This document shows, piece by piece, positions 1 to 7,007 of a DNA stretch of 64,000 bases (the first letter of the stretch is position 1; every line of letters begins with the position of its first letter). The translations under genes and the position numbers were made by a program. Source of the DNA: Vibrio profundi (GTDB taxonomy: Bacteria; Pseudomonadota; Gammaproteobacteria; Enterobacterales; Vibrionaceae); NCBI RefSeq assembly GCF_005281835.1, contig NZ_RZIS01000003.1:186001-250000 (forward strand), written 5' to 3'. Below the pieces are notes generated by a model. That model searched no databases, had not been told where the DNA came from, and was given only the letters and a program-made list of their open reading frames with translations.

Positions 1-24
1 TTGGTACTGTGGTTTAAACAGTCA

Positions 25-273
25 TTACTTCTTGTTGGATAGGTCTTCATATTCGCCTTCGATGGCGTCTGAATTAGCGTTATTCGTGTATTGCGTATTC
101 GAGTATTGGCTACCAGCATAGCTAGTTGCGTAACCTTGTTGCTTCATTTTGTTTTGAATGCGCTTACCAGTGATCAATGCAGCGATGGCAAGTGGGATGG
201 CTAAAACAAGGCTTGTTACCAAAGCCATAAAGCCAGCGATTAAAGCAAATACAGTCACAAAAATATTTTTCAT
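25..273 (-). CDS. small single-pass membrane protein, function unknown
   Basis: 82 residues. A long hydrophobic N-terminal stretch (about residues 4-35) can form one or two membrane segments. It is followed by a basic patch (GKRIQNKMKQQ) and a polar Tyr/Ser/Asn-rich tail ending in acidic residues and NKK. The ATG is preceded by a good GAGGAAAG ribosome site. I do not recognise a family. It is divergent from hcp and shares the intergenic region that holds the NorR-type sites, but nothing ties its job to nitrosative stress. Confidence 0.6.
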   Translation of the reverse strand: MKNIFVTVFALIAGFMALVTSLVLAIPLAIAALITGKRIQNKMKQQGYATSYAGSQYSNTQYTNNANSDAIEGEYEDLSNKK

Positions 274-354
274 GTTCTTTCCTCTTTCTATTTATCAGCA
301 CTATATCAAGCGCTATATGAATCAAACATGAACAATTACTTAAGATTAGTTAGT

Positions 355-408
355 GTCGGAATGACCTAACTGAACTTTTATGACGTCCACTTTATAGGTC
401 ATATATAC
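355..408 (+). promoter_or_regulatory. two putative NorR enhancer sites upstream of hcp
   Basis: Two GT-N7-AC elements, the core pattern of NorR sites, are present: GTCGGAATGAC at 355-365 and GTCATATATAC at 398-408. The second sits in a perfect inverted repeat (TAGGT...ACCTA). They lie about 55-110 bp upstream of a sigma-54 promoter, a usual enhancer distance. NorR control of hcp is known in vibrios from comparative genomics; its use here is inferred. Confidence 0.6.
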
Positions 409-461
409 CTATATAAAATATGGTTAATTATAAATGTTTAATCTTTTCAATGATTTAAAAG

Positions 462-478
462 TTGGCACGCTTGATGCT
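462..478 (+). promoter_or_regulatory. sigma-54 promoter of hcp-hcr
   Basis: TTGGCACGCTTGATGCT matches the sigma-54 (RpoN) -24/-12 pattern: GG at 464-465, exactly ten bases, then GC at 476-477. It lies about 70 bp ahead of the hcp ATG at 548. This also shows that the in-frame ATG at 434, upstream of the promoter, is not the start. Confidence 0.75.
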
Positions 479-547
479 CTAGGGAGGTCGGATATAAATC
501 ACTGTAAGCAAAGCACTTACAGGCAAATAAAATTACTGGAGCCCGAT

Positions 548-2209
548 ATGTTCTGTATTCAATGTGAACAAACGATTCAAACCCCAACCGTAAAAGGTTG
601 TTCTTTCTCGCAAGGCATGTGTGGAAAAACTTCCGAAGTTTCTGACTTACAAGACGTGTTGGTGCATTCTCTCCAAGGTGTTTCTTTTTGGGCCAGTTTA
701 GGCCGAGCGTGTGGTGTCATCGATTCAGAAATTGATGAATGGGCGCCAAAAGCATTCTTCGCGACATTGACCAACGTTAACTTTGATCCTGCTCGAATCA
801 TTGAATTTGCGCAGCAATCACATCAGTACAAAGACAAATTAGAGCAACAAGTCCGTGCGGCATCGATTATTGCGGGCTTTGAAATCCCAGAACTTTCACC
901 TGCTGCGAAGTTTGATTTACCGACCGATCCACAAGCGTTGATCGAGCTAGCACCTCAAGCGGCAGTGAACCGTGGTCATGATTCTCAACATGAAGATGTG
1001 ATTGGTTTACGTTTGTTGTGTTTGTACGGCCTTAAAGGTGCTGCGGCTTACATGGAGCATGCTCGAGTACTGGGTCAAACGAATGAAGAGATTCAAGGGG
1101 AATACCACGAAATCATGGCGTTCTTAGGCACAGATCCTACCGATCTTAAACAACTGCTTGATACCTCAATGCAGATTGGCTTGATGAACTACAAAGTGAT
1201 GGAAATGCTAGACAAAGGTGAGACGGATACATTCGGTCACCCAGAGCCAACGTCAGTAAACGTCAAAACGGTGAAAGGGCACTGTATTCTTGTATCTGGA
1301 CATGATCTGCATGACTTAGAAAAAATCCTGCAGCAAACGGAAGGTAAGGGTATTAATGTTTACACCAATGGTGAAATGTTGCCTGCACATGGTTACCCAG
1401 AGCTGAAGAAGTACTCCCACCTTGTGGGTAACTACGGTAGCGCTTGGCAAAACCAGCAGAAGGAGTTCGCTAACTTCCCGGGTGCAATTGTCATGACGTC
1501 TAACTGTCTGCTTAACCCTGACATTGGCCAATACCGCGATCGTTTGTTTACTCGTAGCATCGTAGGCTGGCCAGGTGTTTCTCACGTTGAAGGGGATGAC
1601 TTTAGCGAAGTGATTGATTGTGCACTAGCACAACCGGGCTTCCAGCATGATGAAATTGAGCAGATGATCACTGTCGGCTTTGGCCGCAACGCCTTAATGG
1701 CTGCAGCACCAGCCGTAATCGACCAAGTGAAAGAAGGTAACATTAAGCATTTCTTCTTAGTCGGTGGCTGTGATGGTGATAAAGCGGAACGTAGTTACTA
1801 CACAGATTTTACTGCTCAGGCGCCTGACGACTCAGTTATTCTGACGCTAGCGTGTGGTAAATTCCGTTTTAATAAGAACCAATTTGGTGAAATTAATGGT
1901 ATTCCACGTCTGTTAGATGTAGGTCAATGTAACGATGCTTACTCTGCGATTCAATTAGCTCTTGCACTGTCTCAAGAGTTTGATTGTGGTATTAATGAAT
2001 TGCCACTGACTCTTGTACTTTCTTGGTTCGAGCAAAAAGCGATAGTTATCTTGTTAACACTGTTTGCATTAGGTGTGAAAGGTATTTATACCGGCCCAAC
2101 TGCGCCAGCTTTCTTAACGGAGAACTTGCTGAATATCATCCAGCAAGAATTTGATATGCGCGCTATCTCGACTCCAGAGAAAGACTTGAAAGACATCTTA
2201 GCTGCCTAA
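548..2209 (+). CDS. hcp: hybrid cluster protein (hydroxylamine reductase / protein S-nitrosylase)
   Basis: 553 residues, the usual length for this cytoplasmic Fe-S protein, which reduces NO or hydroxylamine under anaerobic nitrosative stress and can S-nitrosylate proteins. The N-terminus shows C3-X2-C6-X11-C18-X6-C25, the cysteine spacing of the enterobacterial [2Fe-2S] class. Hybrid-cluster ligand regions follow, including [20 protein letters not shown] and [11 protein letters not shown]. The start at 548 is chosen because it has a GGAG site, begins MFCIQCEQT as in the family, and lies downstream of the sigma-54 promoter. The reductase gene hcr follows 80 bp later, with a small hairpin between. 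Confidence 0.95.
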   Translation: MFCIQCEQTIQTPTVKGCSFSQGMCGKTSEVSDLQDVLVHSLQGVSFWASLGRACGVIDSEIDEWAPKAFFATLTNVNFDPARIIEFAQQSHQYKDKLEQQVRAASIIAGFEIPELSPAAKFDLPTDPQALIELAPQAAVNRGHDSQHEDVIGLRLLCLYGLKGAAAYMEHARVLGQTNEEIQGEYHEIMAFLGTDPTDLKQLLDTSMQIGLMNYKVMEMLDKGETDTFGHPEPTSVNVKTVKGHCILVSGHDLHDLEKILQQTEGKGINVYTNGEMLPAHGYPELKKYSHLVGNYGSAWQNQQKEFANFPGAIVMTSNCLLNPDIGQYRDRLFTRSIVGWPGVSHVEGDDFSEVIDCALAQPGFQHDEIEQMITVGFGRNALMAAAPAVIDQVKEGNIKHFFLVGGCDGDKAERSYYTDFTAQAPDDSVILTLACGKFRFNKNQFGEINGIPRLLDVGQCNDAYSAIQLALALSQEFDCGINELPLTLVLSWFEQKAIVILLTLFALGVKGIYTGPTAPAFLTENLLNIIQQEFDMRAISTPEKDLKDILAA

Positions 2210-2222
2210 TAGTTGCAGTTAT

Positions 2223-2247
2223 AAGCCTCAGTGCAAGCTGGGGCTTT
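2223..2247 (+). terminator. intercistronic hairpin between hcp and hcr
   Basis: AAGCCTCAG and CTGGGGCTT pair (one G-U) around a 6-nt loop. Only a short T stretch follows, so it is probably an attenuator or 3'-end stabiliser that gives more hcp than hcr rather than a full stop. Confidence 0.45.
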
Positions 2248-2289
2248 CTCGTATCTATACCTATCACCCTAACAAGAGGTCACGTGGTT

Positions 2290-3342
2290 ATGCACGCATG
2301 GTCGGAAAGTGATTCCATTGAACTTATCTGTCTAAAAAAATGGCATGAAACGCCAGATACCGTCAGCTTAGAGCTGGGTAGTGTTCATGAAGAACTTAAA
2401 TTTGATTTTAAACCTGGTCAGTTCATTACATTAGGTTTGAACATGCCGCAAAAGCTGGACTATCGAGCGTACTCTATTAGTTCTGGGCCTAATGAGAATA
2501 GCCTTAAGTTAACGATAAAACGTGTAGAAGGCGGGTTGGTTTCTAATTTTATCGTCGATGAACTGGATGAAGGTGACGAACTCGATGTACTGAAACCAGC
2601 TGGTGGTTTTAATTGCGTTGATTGCCTACCGTCTCAATCGAACAAAGTTACTTTGGTGAGCGCTGGCTGCGGTATCACTCCTGTTATGGCCATGGTTAAG
2701 TACTGGCTGTCGTTTGATAGTGGAATTGAAATTGATTTCATTCATATGGCCCGTAATCGCCAGGAAACGATTTACTACCAAGAGTTGCTGGCACTAGATA
2801 CTCAATTTGATAACTTTAACTTACGTTTGTTACTGAAAGACAATACCGATACAGATTGTCCTCAAGGCCGACTCGATAAAAACTGGTTGTTGAAATTAAG
2901 CCCTGATATTCAAGAAAGAACGGTGTATTTATGTGGCCCAGTGGGCTTCATGCAAGATGTCGAAAGCTACTTAAAAGAAATTGACTTCAATATGTCTAAC
3001 TTTTATCAGGAAAGCTTTACGCCTGCAGTAAGCACATCTGAGGTAACCTCAACGCCTACCACACAGGAGGAAGCGAGCTCTGTGAGTGTTTTTGTTCCTG
3101 ACTTTGGTGTAGAGCTGAATGCCGAGAAAGGGAGCCCGCTCATTGATAGTTTAGAAAAAGGTGGAGTACCTGTTATTGCTGCGTGCCGAAGTGGAATTTG
3201 TGGGTCGTGTAAATGTAAAGTGACCAAAGGATCGGTGACGTCGACCAGTACTGAAACCCTGACCGAAGCCGAGATAGAGCAAGGTTATGTACTTGCTTGT
3301 TCGTCTTCGATAGACTCGGACGTAGAGATCGCTATCAATTAA
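2290..3342 (+). CDS. hcr: NADH oxidoreductase for hybrid cluster protein
   Basis: 350 residues. It passes electrons from NADH to Hcp. An FAD-binding ferredoxin-reductase domain (RAYSISS near residue 60, FAD contact), an NAD domain (GCGITPV near 126; CGPVGFM near 210) and a C-terminal plant-type [2Fe-2S] ferredoxin domain are visible. The ferredoxin cysteines are C299-X4-C304-X2-C307-X29-C337. A GTG 6 nt upstream is in frame, but the ATG at 2290 has the better spacing from the AGAGG site. It is cotranscribed with hcp and ends at a strong terminator. Confidence 0.93.
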   Translation: MHAWSESDSIELICLKKWHETPDTVSLELGSVHEELKFDFKPGQFITLGLNMPQKLDYRAYSISSGPNENSLKLTIKRVEGGLVSNFIVDELDEGDELDVLKPAGGFNCVDCLPSQSNKVTLVSAGCGITPVMAMVKYWLSFDSGIEIDFIHMARNRQETIYYQELLALDTQFDNFNLRLLLKDNTDTDCPQGRLDKNWLLKLSPDIQERTVYLCGPVGFMQDVESYLKEIDFNMSNFYQESFTPAVSTSEVTSTPTTQEEASSVSVFVPDFGVELNAEKGSPLIDSLEKGGVPVIAACRSGICGSCKCKVTKGSVTSTSTETLTEAEIEQGYVLACSSSIDSDVEIAIN

Positions 3343-3370
3343 TCCTTTCTAATAAACAGCCTTCATATTA

Positions 3371-3398
3371 GCCGCCTTGTTTTCTGGGCGGCTTTTTT
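3371..3398 (+). terminator. rho-independent terminator of hcp-hcr
   Basis: GCCGCC and GGCGGC form a 6-bp GC stem around a 10-nt loop, followed by six T residues. Confidence 0.85.
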
Positions 3399-3829
3399 GT
3401 TTGTGGATACCTCTAATTTTCTCTCTATCCGTAATCCCTACTTATTTATAGCGACCTAGATCTCAAATTTGGGTAGTTACTAACACGCTTTCGCCTATTT
3501 CTAACATCTGAAATCGAATCCTAACAAAGTTTATCTTATTGTTTTTATTGTGTTTATTCTTATTGTTACTTTATTTGTGTAGGAAAGTATCACACAAGTT
3601 CGGGGTAAATGTGTGTTTTATCACTGTATAAATTAAGGGGAATTGTAAGATGACTACATTGCTTGAGAGATCAAATATCGCTACTTCCTCCGCTGGTAAA
3701 TTCCACCATGTGTGAGGCGCATTGGATGACATGTAGGGGTATCGAAGGACAACAAGCCAGCTTGCGAATAAGAGTGAGCGAGGCAGATATTCAGTTTTGT
3801 AATTAAAGATTTTAATTGGAGTACAAATA
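3399..3829 (+). other. leader region of the ridA cluster with an orphan 21-codon ORF
   Basis: About 430 bp without a recognised gene. It holds a short inverted repeat (ACACA near 3592 with TGTGT near 3612), a TATAAA box near 3629 and a mini-ORF at 3650-3715 (MTTLLERSNIATS..., ending KFHHV) behind an AAGGGGA ribosome site. The mini-ORF frame continues past its stop as GALDDM. It could be a leader peptide or the remnant of a deleted gene; I cannot tell which. Confidence 0.35.
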
Positions 3830-4219
3830 ATGATTAAGCGTTACGGAGTAGAAGGCGGAACGGGTACTGGCGGTCAACATTTACCATTTGCACGTGCGAC
3901 AGAGGCGGGTGGCTTCCTTTATGTTTCAGGGCAAACACCAATGACAGACGGTGAAGTGGTTGAAGGTGGAATCGTTGATCAGTCACGCTTAGCCATTCAA
4001 AACTGTGTCGATATTATGTCGGAAGCAGGTTACTCACTAGAAGATGTAGTACACGTAAAAGTGGTATTAACCGATTCTCGTTATTTCCAATCATTTAATA
4101 AAGTATTTAAAGAGTTTTTTGGTGAGCATCCACCTGCACGTATTTGCATGGTGTGTGATTTAGTAGTGGATGTAAAAGTTGAAGTAGACGTAACTTGTTA
4201 CAAACAAGATCGCCGCTAA
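3830..4219 (+). CDS. RidA/YjgF family enamine-imine deaminase
   Basis: 129 residues, the full length of a Rid domain. These small trimeric cytosolic proteins hydrolyse reactive enamine/imine intermediates made by PLP enzymes. Family features visible are VSGQTPM, QNCVDIMSEAGYSLEDVVHVKVVLTD and the PPARICMV segment carrying the substrate-binding arginine. It is first in a same-strand cluster with a sodium symporter, a porin and a hexosaminidase, which suggests that an amino or amino-sugar compound is degraded. No PLP deaminase partner is present in this window. The preceding ATTGGAGTACAAATA gives a usable ribosome site. Confidence 0.88.
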   Translation: MIKRYGVEGGTGTGGQHLPFARATEAGGFLYVSGQTPMTDGEVVEGGIVDQSRLAIQNCVDIMSEAGYSLEDVVHVKVVLTDSRYFQSFNKVFKEFFGEHPPARICMVCDLVVDVKVEVDVTCYKQDRR

Positions 4220-4242
4220 ATATCACAGATATGAATTATTAA

Positions 4243-4284
4243 AGTATTGAGGGGTTATGCTCCCTGTTATTATCCCTCAATACT
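4243..4284 (+). other. intercistronic hairpin, ridA-symporter junction
   Basis: AGTATTGAGGG (4243-4253) pairs perfectly with CCCTCAATACT (4274-4284), an 11-bp stem with a 20-nt loop. There is no proper T run, so it may be an mRNA-stability element or attenuator. Confidence 0.55.
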
Positions 4285-4392
4285 CTCTCCCTACAAATAT
4301 AAATTAATTGAAATTAATAAAATAACATTCAATTAAATAAATATAGAAAATGAATTCAGGATTGAATTCTATATCTCACTGAGAGGTGTTTA

Positions 4393-5907
4393 ATGAATAG
4401 TACGCTTTTTCTAACAGGCTTCGGCTTGTACGTTTGTTTCTTAATTTGGTTAGGGTGGTTTGTTTCCCGTAATCAAAAATCGGGTGAAGACTTTCTACTA
4501 GGTGGACGTGGCCTTCCTTTATTCCTTGTACTAGGTACTACTGTTGCCACTATGGTTGGTACTGGCTCTAGTATGGGCGCGGTTGGTTTTGGTTACGCGA
4601 ACGGTTGGGCTGGCGCTTTATACGGTATCGGCGGCGCGATTGGTATTTTGCTACTTGCATTATGGTTCGCACCGGTAAGAAAGCTTAACTTCATGACGAT
4701 GAGTGAAGAACTGGCGTACTATGTTGGCGCAAATCGTATCGTTAAGAACGTGGTCGGTTTACTGATCTTCATCGCTTCTATCGGTTGGTTAGGCGCGCAC
4801 ATTCTTGGTGGTGGTATGTACTTAGCGTGGATCGCTGACATCGACCTAAACCTAGCGAAAGTCATCATTGCAGCAGCCTTTACCATCTACGTAGTTATTG
4901 GCGGTTACACAGCTGTAGTATGGACTGACACAATTCAAGCGATCATCTTGTTCGCAGGCTTCATCCTAATGGCGGTTCTGTCTGTTGAGCACATTGGTGG
5001 CATGGATAACCTATACGCGGCGATGGACCCAGCAGCAACAAGCTTCCTAGCAATTGAAAAACTTGGTGTGATTCCAGCGATTTCACTAGCGGTTGTAATC
5101 GGTGTTGGTGTTCTGGCTACTCCATCTTTCCGTCAGCGTATTTACTCAGGTAAAGATGTATCGACTATCCGCCGCTCATTCGTAGCGTCTGGTGTGTTGT
5201 ACCTGTTCTTCTCAATCATCCCGGCAATCATCGGTATGGCTGCTCATGCGATTGACCCAACGCTAGATAACCCGAACTTCTCATTCCCTTACATTGCTGC
5301 AACGGTTCTACCTGTTGGCATCGGTATGATTGTTCTTATTGCTGGACTATCTGCAACGATGTCGAGCGCAAGTTCTGATGCGATTGCAGGTGTATCTATC
5401 TTACTGCGTGACGTCTACGTAATGTTTACTGGCCGCGTACCAAACAAAGAGTCAATGCTGAACTACTCACGTTTAGCTCTGATTGTAGTTATCGGGTTCG
5501 CACTACTGTTCGCATTGACTTCAAACGACATTATTGGCTACATCACTAAGATGATTTCAACGGTTATGTCAGGTATGTTCGTCTGCGGTATGTTAGGTAA
5601 GTTCTGGAGCCGTTATAACTGGCAAGGTGCTATCGCAACTCTGGCAGGTGCATCAGTCGCTTCGTTTGCGGTAATGCTAAGCCCTGAGCTAACAGCATTC
5701 TGGGGTAACCCTGTAATCCCATCGTGTCTATTTGCCTTAATTGCTGGTGTTGTAGTGAGCTTAGTGACTCCTGCTAATGAAGTGACACCTGAAATGGCGC
5801 AAGCAATTCTTGATGATGAGCGTGCACTGATGGAAATGGAACTGTCTGACTCTGGTGTGCTGGAAGAAGATAAATCATCAAATCGCCCAGTAACTCAAAC
5901 CAACTAA
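4393..5907 (+). CDS. sodium:solute symporter (SSS family)
   Basis: 504 residues with about 13 hydrophobic segments. The family signature is seen near residues 37-70 (GGRGLPLFLVLGTT, VGTGSSMGAVGFGYANGWAGA), with GGYTAVVWTD near 173 and the LSATMSSASSDAIAGVS segment that belongs to the sodium site. It imports an organic solute with sodium. The substrate is not readable; its place between RidA and a KdgM-type porin suggests a sugar acid, amino sugar or amino compound. The C-terminal tail is acidic. An AGAGGTG site precedes the ATG. Confidence 0.88.
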   Translation: MNSTLFLTGFGLYVCFLIWLGWFVSRNQKSGEDFLLGGRGLPLFLVLGTTVATMVGTGSSMGAVGFGYANGWAGALYGIGGAIGILLLALWFAPVRKLNFMTMSEELAYYVGANRIVKNVVGLLIFIASIGWLGAHILGGGMYLAWIADIDLNLAKVIIAAAFTIYVVIGGYTAVVWTDTIQAIILFAGFILMAVLSVEHIGGMDNLYAAMDPAATSFLAIEKLGVIPAISLAVVIGVGVLATPSFRQRIYSGKDVSTIRRSFVASGVLYLFFSIIPAIIGMAAHAIDPTLDNPNFSFPYIAATVLPVGIGMIVLIAGLSATMSSASSDAIAGVSILLRDVYVMFTGRVPNKESMLNYSRLALIVVIGFALLFALTSNDIIGYITKMISTVMSGMFVCGMLGKFWSRYNWQGAIATLAGASVASFAVMLSPELTAFWGNPVIPSCLFALIAGVVVSLVTPANEVTPEMAQAILDDERALMEMELSDSGVLEEDKSSNRPVTQTN

Positions 5908-5920
5908 TATATACCTCAAT

Positions 5921-5950
5921 TTGCCTCCGCTAATTATATAGTGGAGGCAA
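5921..5950 (+). other. intercistronic hairpin, symporter-porin junction
   Basis: TTGCCTCC (5921-5928) pairs with GGAGGCAA (5943-5950), just after the symporter stop. No strong T run follows, so partial termination or 3'-end protection is likely. Confidence 0.5.
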
Positions 5951-6122
5951 TACTAAAAATACATTTCAAAATAATAATAACTAACAAAGCCCAATCTATT
6001 TATTGGTGTTATGGATATTACTCACCAAGAATAAAATAAGAACAACAGGTTATCTAAGTATTTATTTAAACCGTGTGAATCATTCACGTGGGGTTGCTTT
6101 TTACTTCTAGGAAAAAGAAATA

Positions 6123-6818
6123 ATGAAAAAATCACTTAGTGTAGCTTTATTAGCAGTATTACCAATGACGGCGGCGGCTGGCGGATATGTTGATCTACGT
6201 TCTGAGTATCGTAGTACAACCGATCAATTAAGAAGCCGGTTTATTGTAGGGAACCACTTTGATAATGGATACGGGTTAGAAACGCTAACTAATGTAAGGC
6301 ATGCCGCTGGAGCGTATGACGAAACCAAAGTAATTAATACCGAGTTTACGCATTACTACACCCACTCAATTAACGACAATTTTATGCTAAACCCTGGTGT
6401 AGTCATGAACTTTCAAGGATCCAACACATTCTTGATGCCGTATTTAAAGCTGAATTACAACTTTGATAATGGCTTGTTTGTGCATGGTCGCTATCGCTAC
6501 GACTTTTCTACGGAAGCTTTAGTGAATGATTACGATGAGGAAGAAACCGCGAAGCGCCATCGCTACGATATTTGGACAGGGTACAACACAGACCACTACA
6601 CGATCTCTTATGCCTTTACTTATTTCGACCAAATTACTCATCACACAAATGAGTTAGCAACAGGAAAGCTGAACGCGCGTGAGCATACAGTGAAAGCGGT
6701 TTACAAATGGAAGCCGACCGTAAGACCTTATGCGGAAGTTGTCGATGCAGACAAAGTGGCATCGCATGACTATAAAACCGACTGGCGATTCCGTGTAGGC
6801 GTTAACTTTGCTTTCTAA
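6123..6818 (+). CDS. KdgM-family outer-membrane porin
   Basis: 231 residues. A signal peptide (MKKSLSVALLAVLPMTAAAGG, cleaved near residue 19) is followed by GYVDLRSEYRS, the typical start of oligogalacturonate-porin (KdgM/NanC) barrels. Alternating amphipathic strands follow, ending in VNFAF with the C-terminal Phe expected for BAM-dependent barrels. These narrow 12-strand channels admit acidic oligosaccharides. Next to a secreted GH20 enzyme, it probably passes hexosamine-containing oligosaccharides; this is inference. Confidence 0.8.
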   Translation: MKKSLSVALLAVLPMTAAAGGYVDLRSEYRSTTDQLRSRFIVGNHFDNGYGLETLTNVRHAAGAYDETKVINTEFTHYYTHSINDNFMLNPGVVMNFQGSNTFLMPYLKLNYNFDNGLFVHGRYRYDFSTEALVNDYDEEETAKRHRYDIWTGYNTDHYTISYAFTYFDQITHHTNELATGKLNAREHTVKAVYKWKPTVRPYAEVVDADKVASHDYKTDWRFRVGVNFAF

Positions 6819-6933
6819 CGATTAGCAACTTGAAAGAAAAATATCACTTTGAATAAACCTTATTGATTGGAATGAACCCTACCGAGTTCAATTCACGGTG
6901 TTTATTCAAATCTGGAATCTATTTATCTCTATA

Positions 6934-6968
6934 TCCGAGCGACGATTCGTTATGTGATAACGCTCGGA
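6934..6968 (+). other. intercistronic hairpin with two competing folds, porin-hexosaminidase junction
   Basis: TCCGAGCG (6934-6941) pairs with CGCTCGGA (6961-6968). Inside it CGTTAT (6948-6953) and ATAACG (6957-6962) form an alternative stem that uses part of the same right arm. It ends 39 nt before the next ATG. Confidence 0.45.
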
Positions 6969-7007
6969 CAAACAAATTTAGTATTTATATTAATAGGATT
7001 AAACAGA

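Noticed and set aside
434..547. In-frame ATG at 434 as the hcp start
   Set aside because: It lies upstream of the sigma-54 promoter and would add 38 residues not found in Hcp; the ATG at 548 has a ribosome site and starts the cysteine motif.
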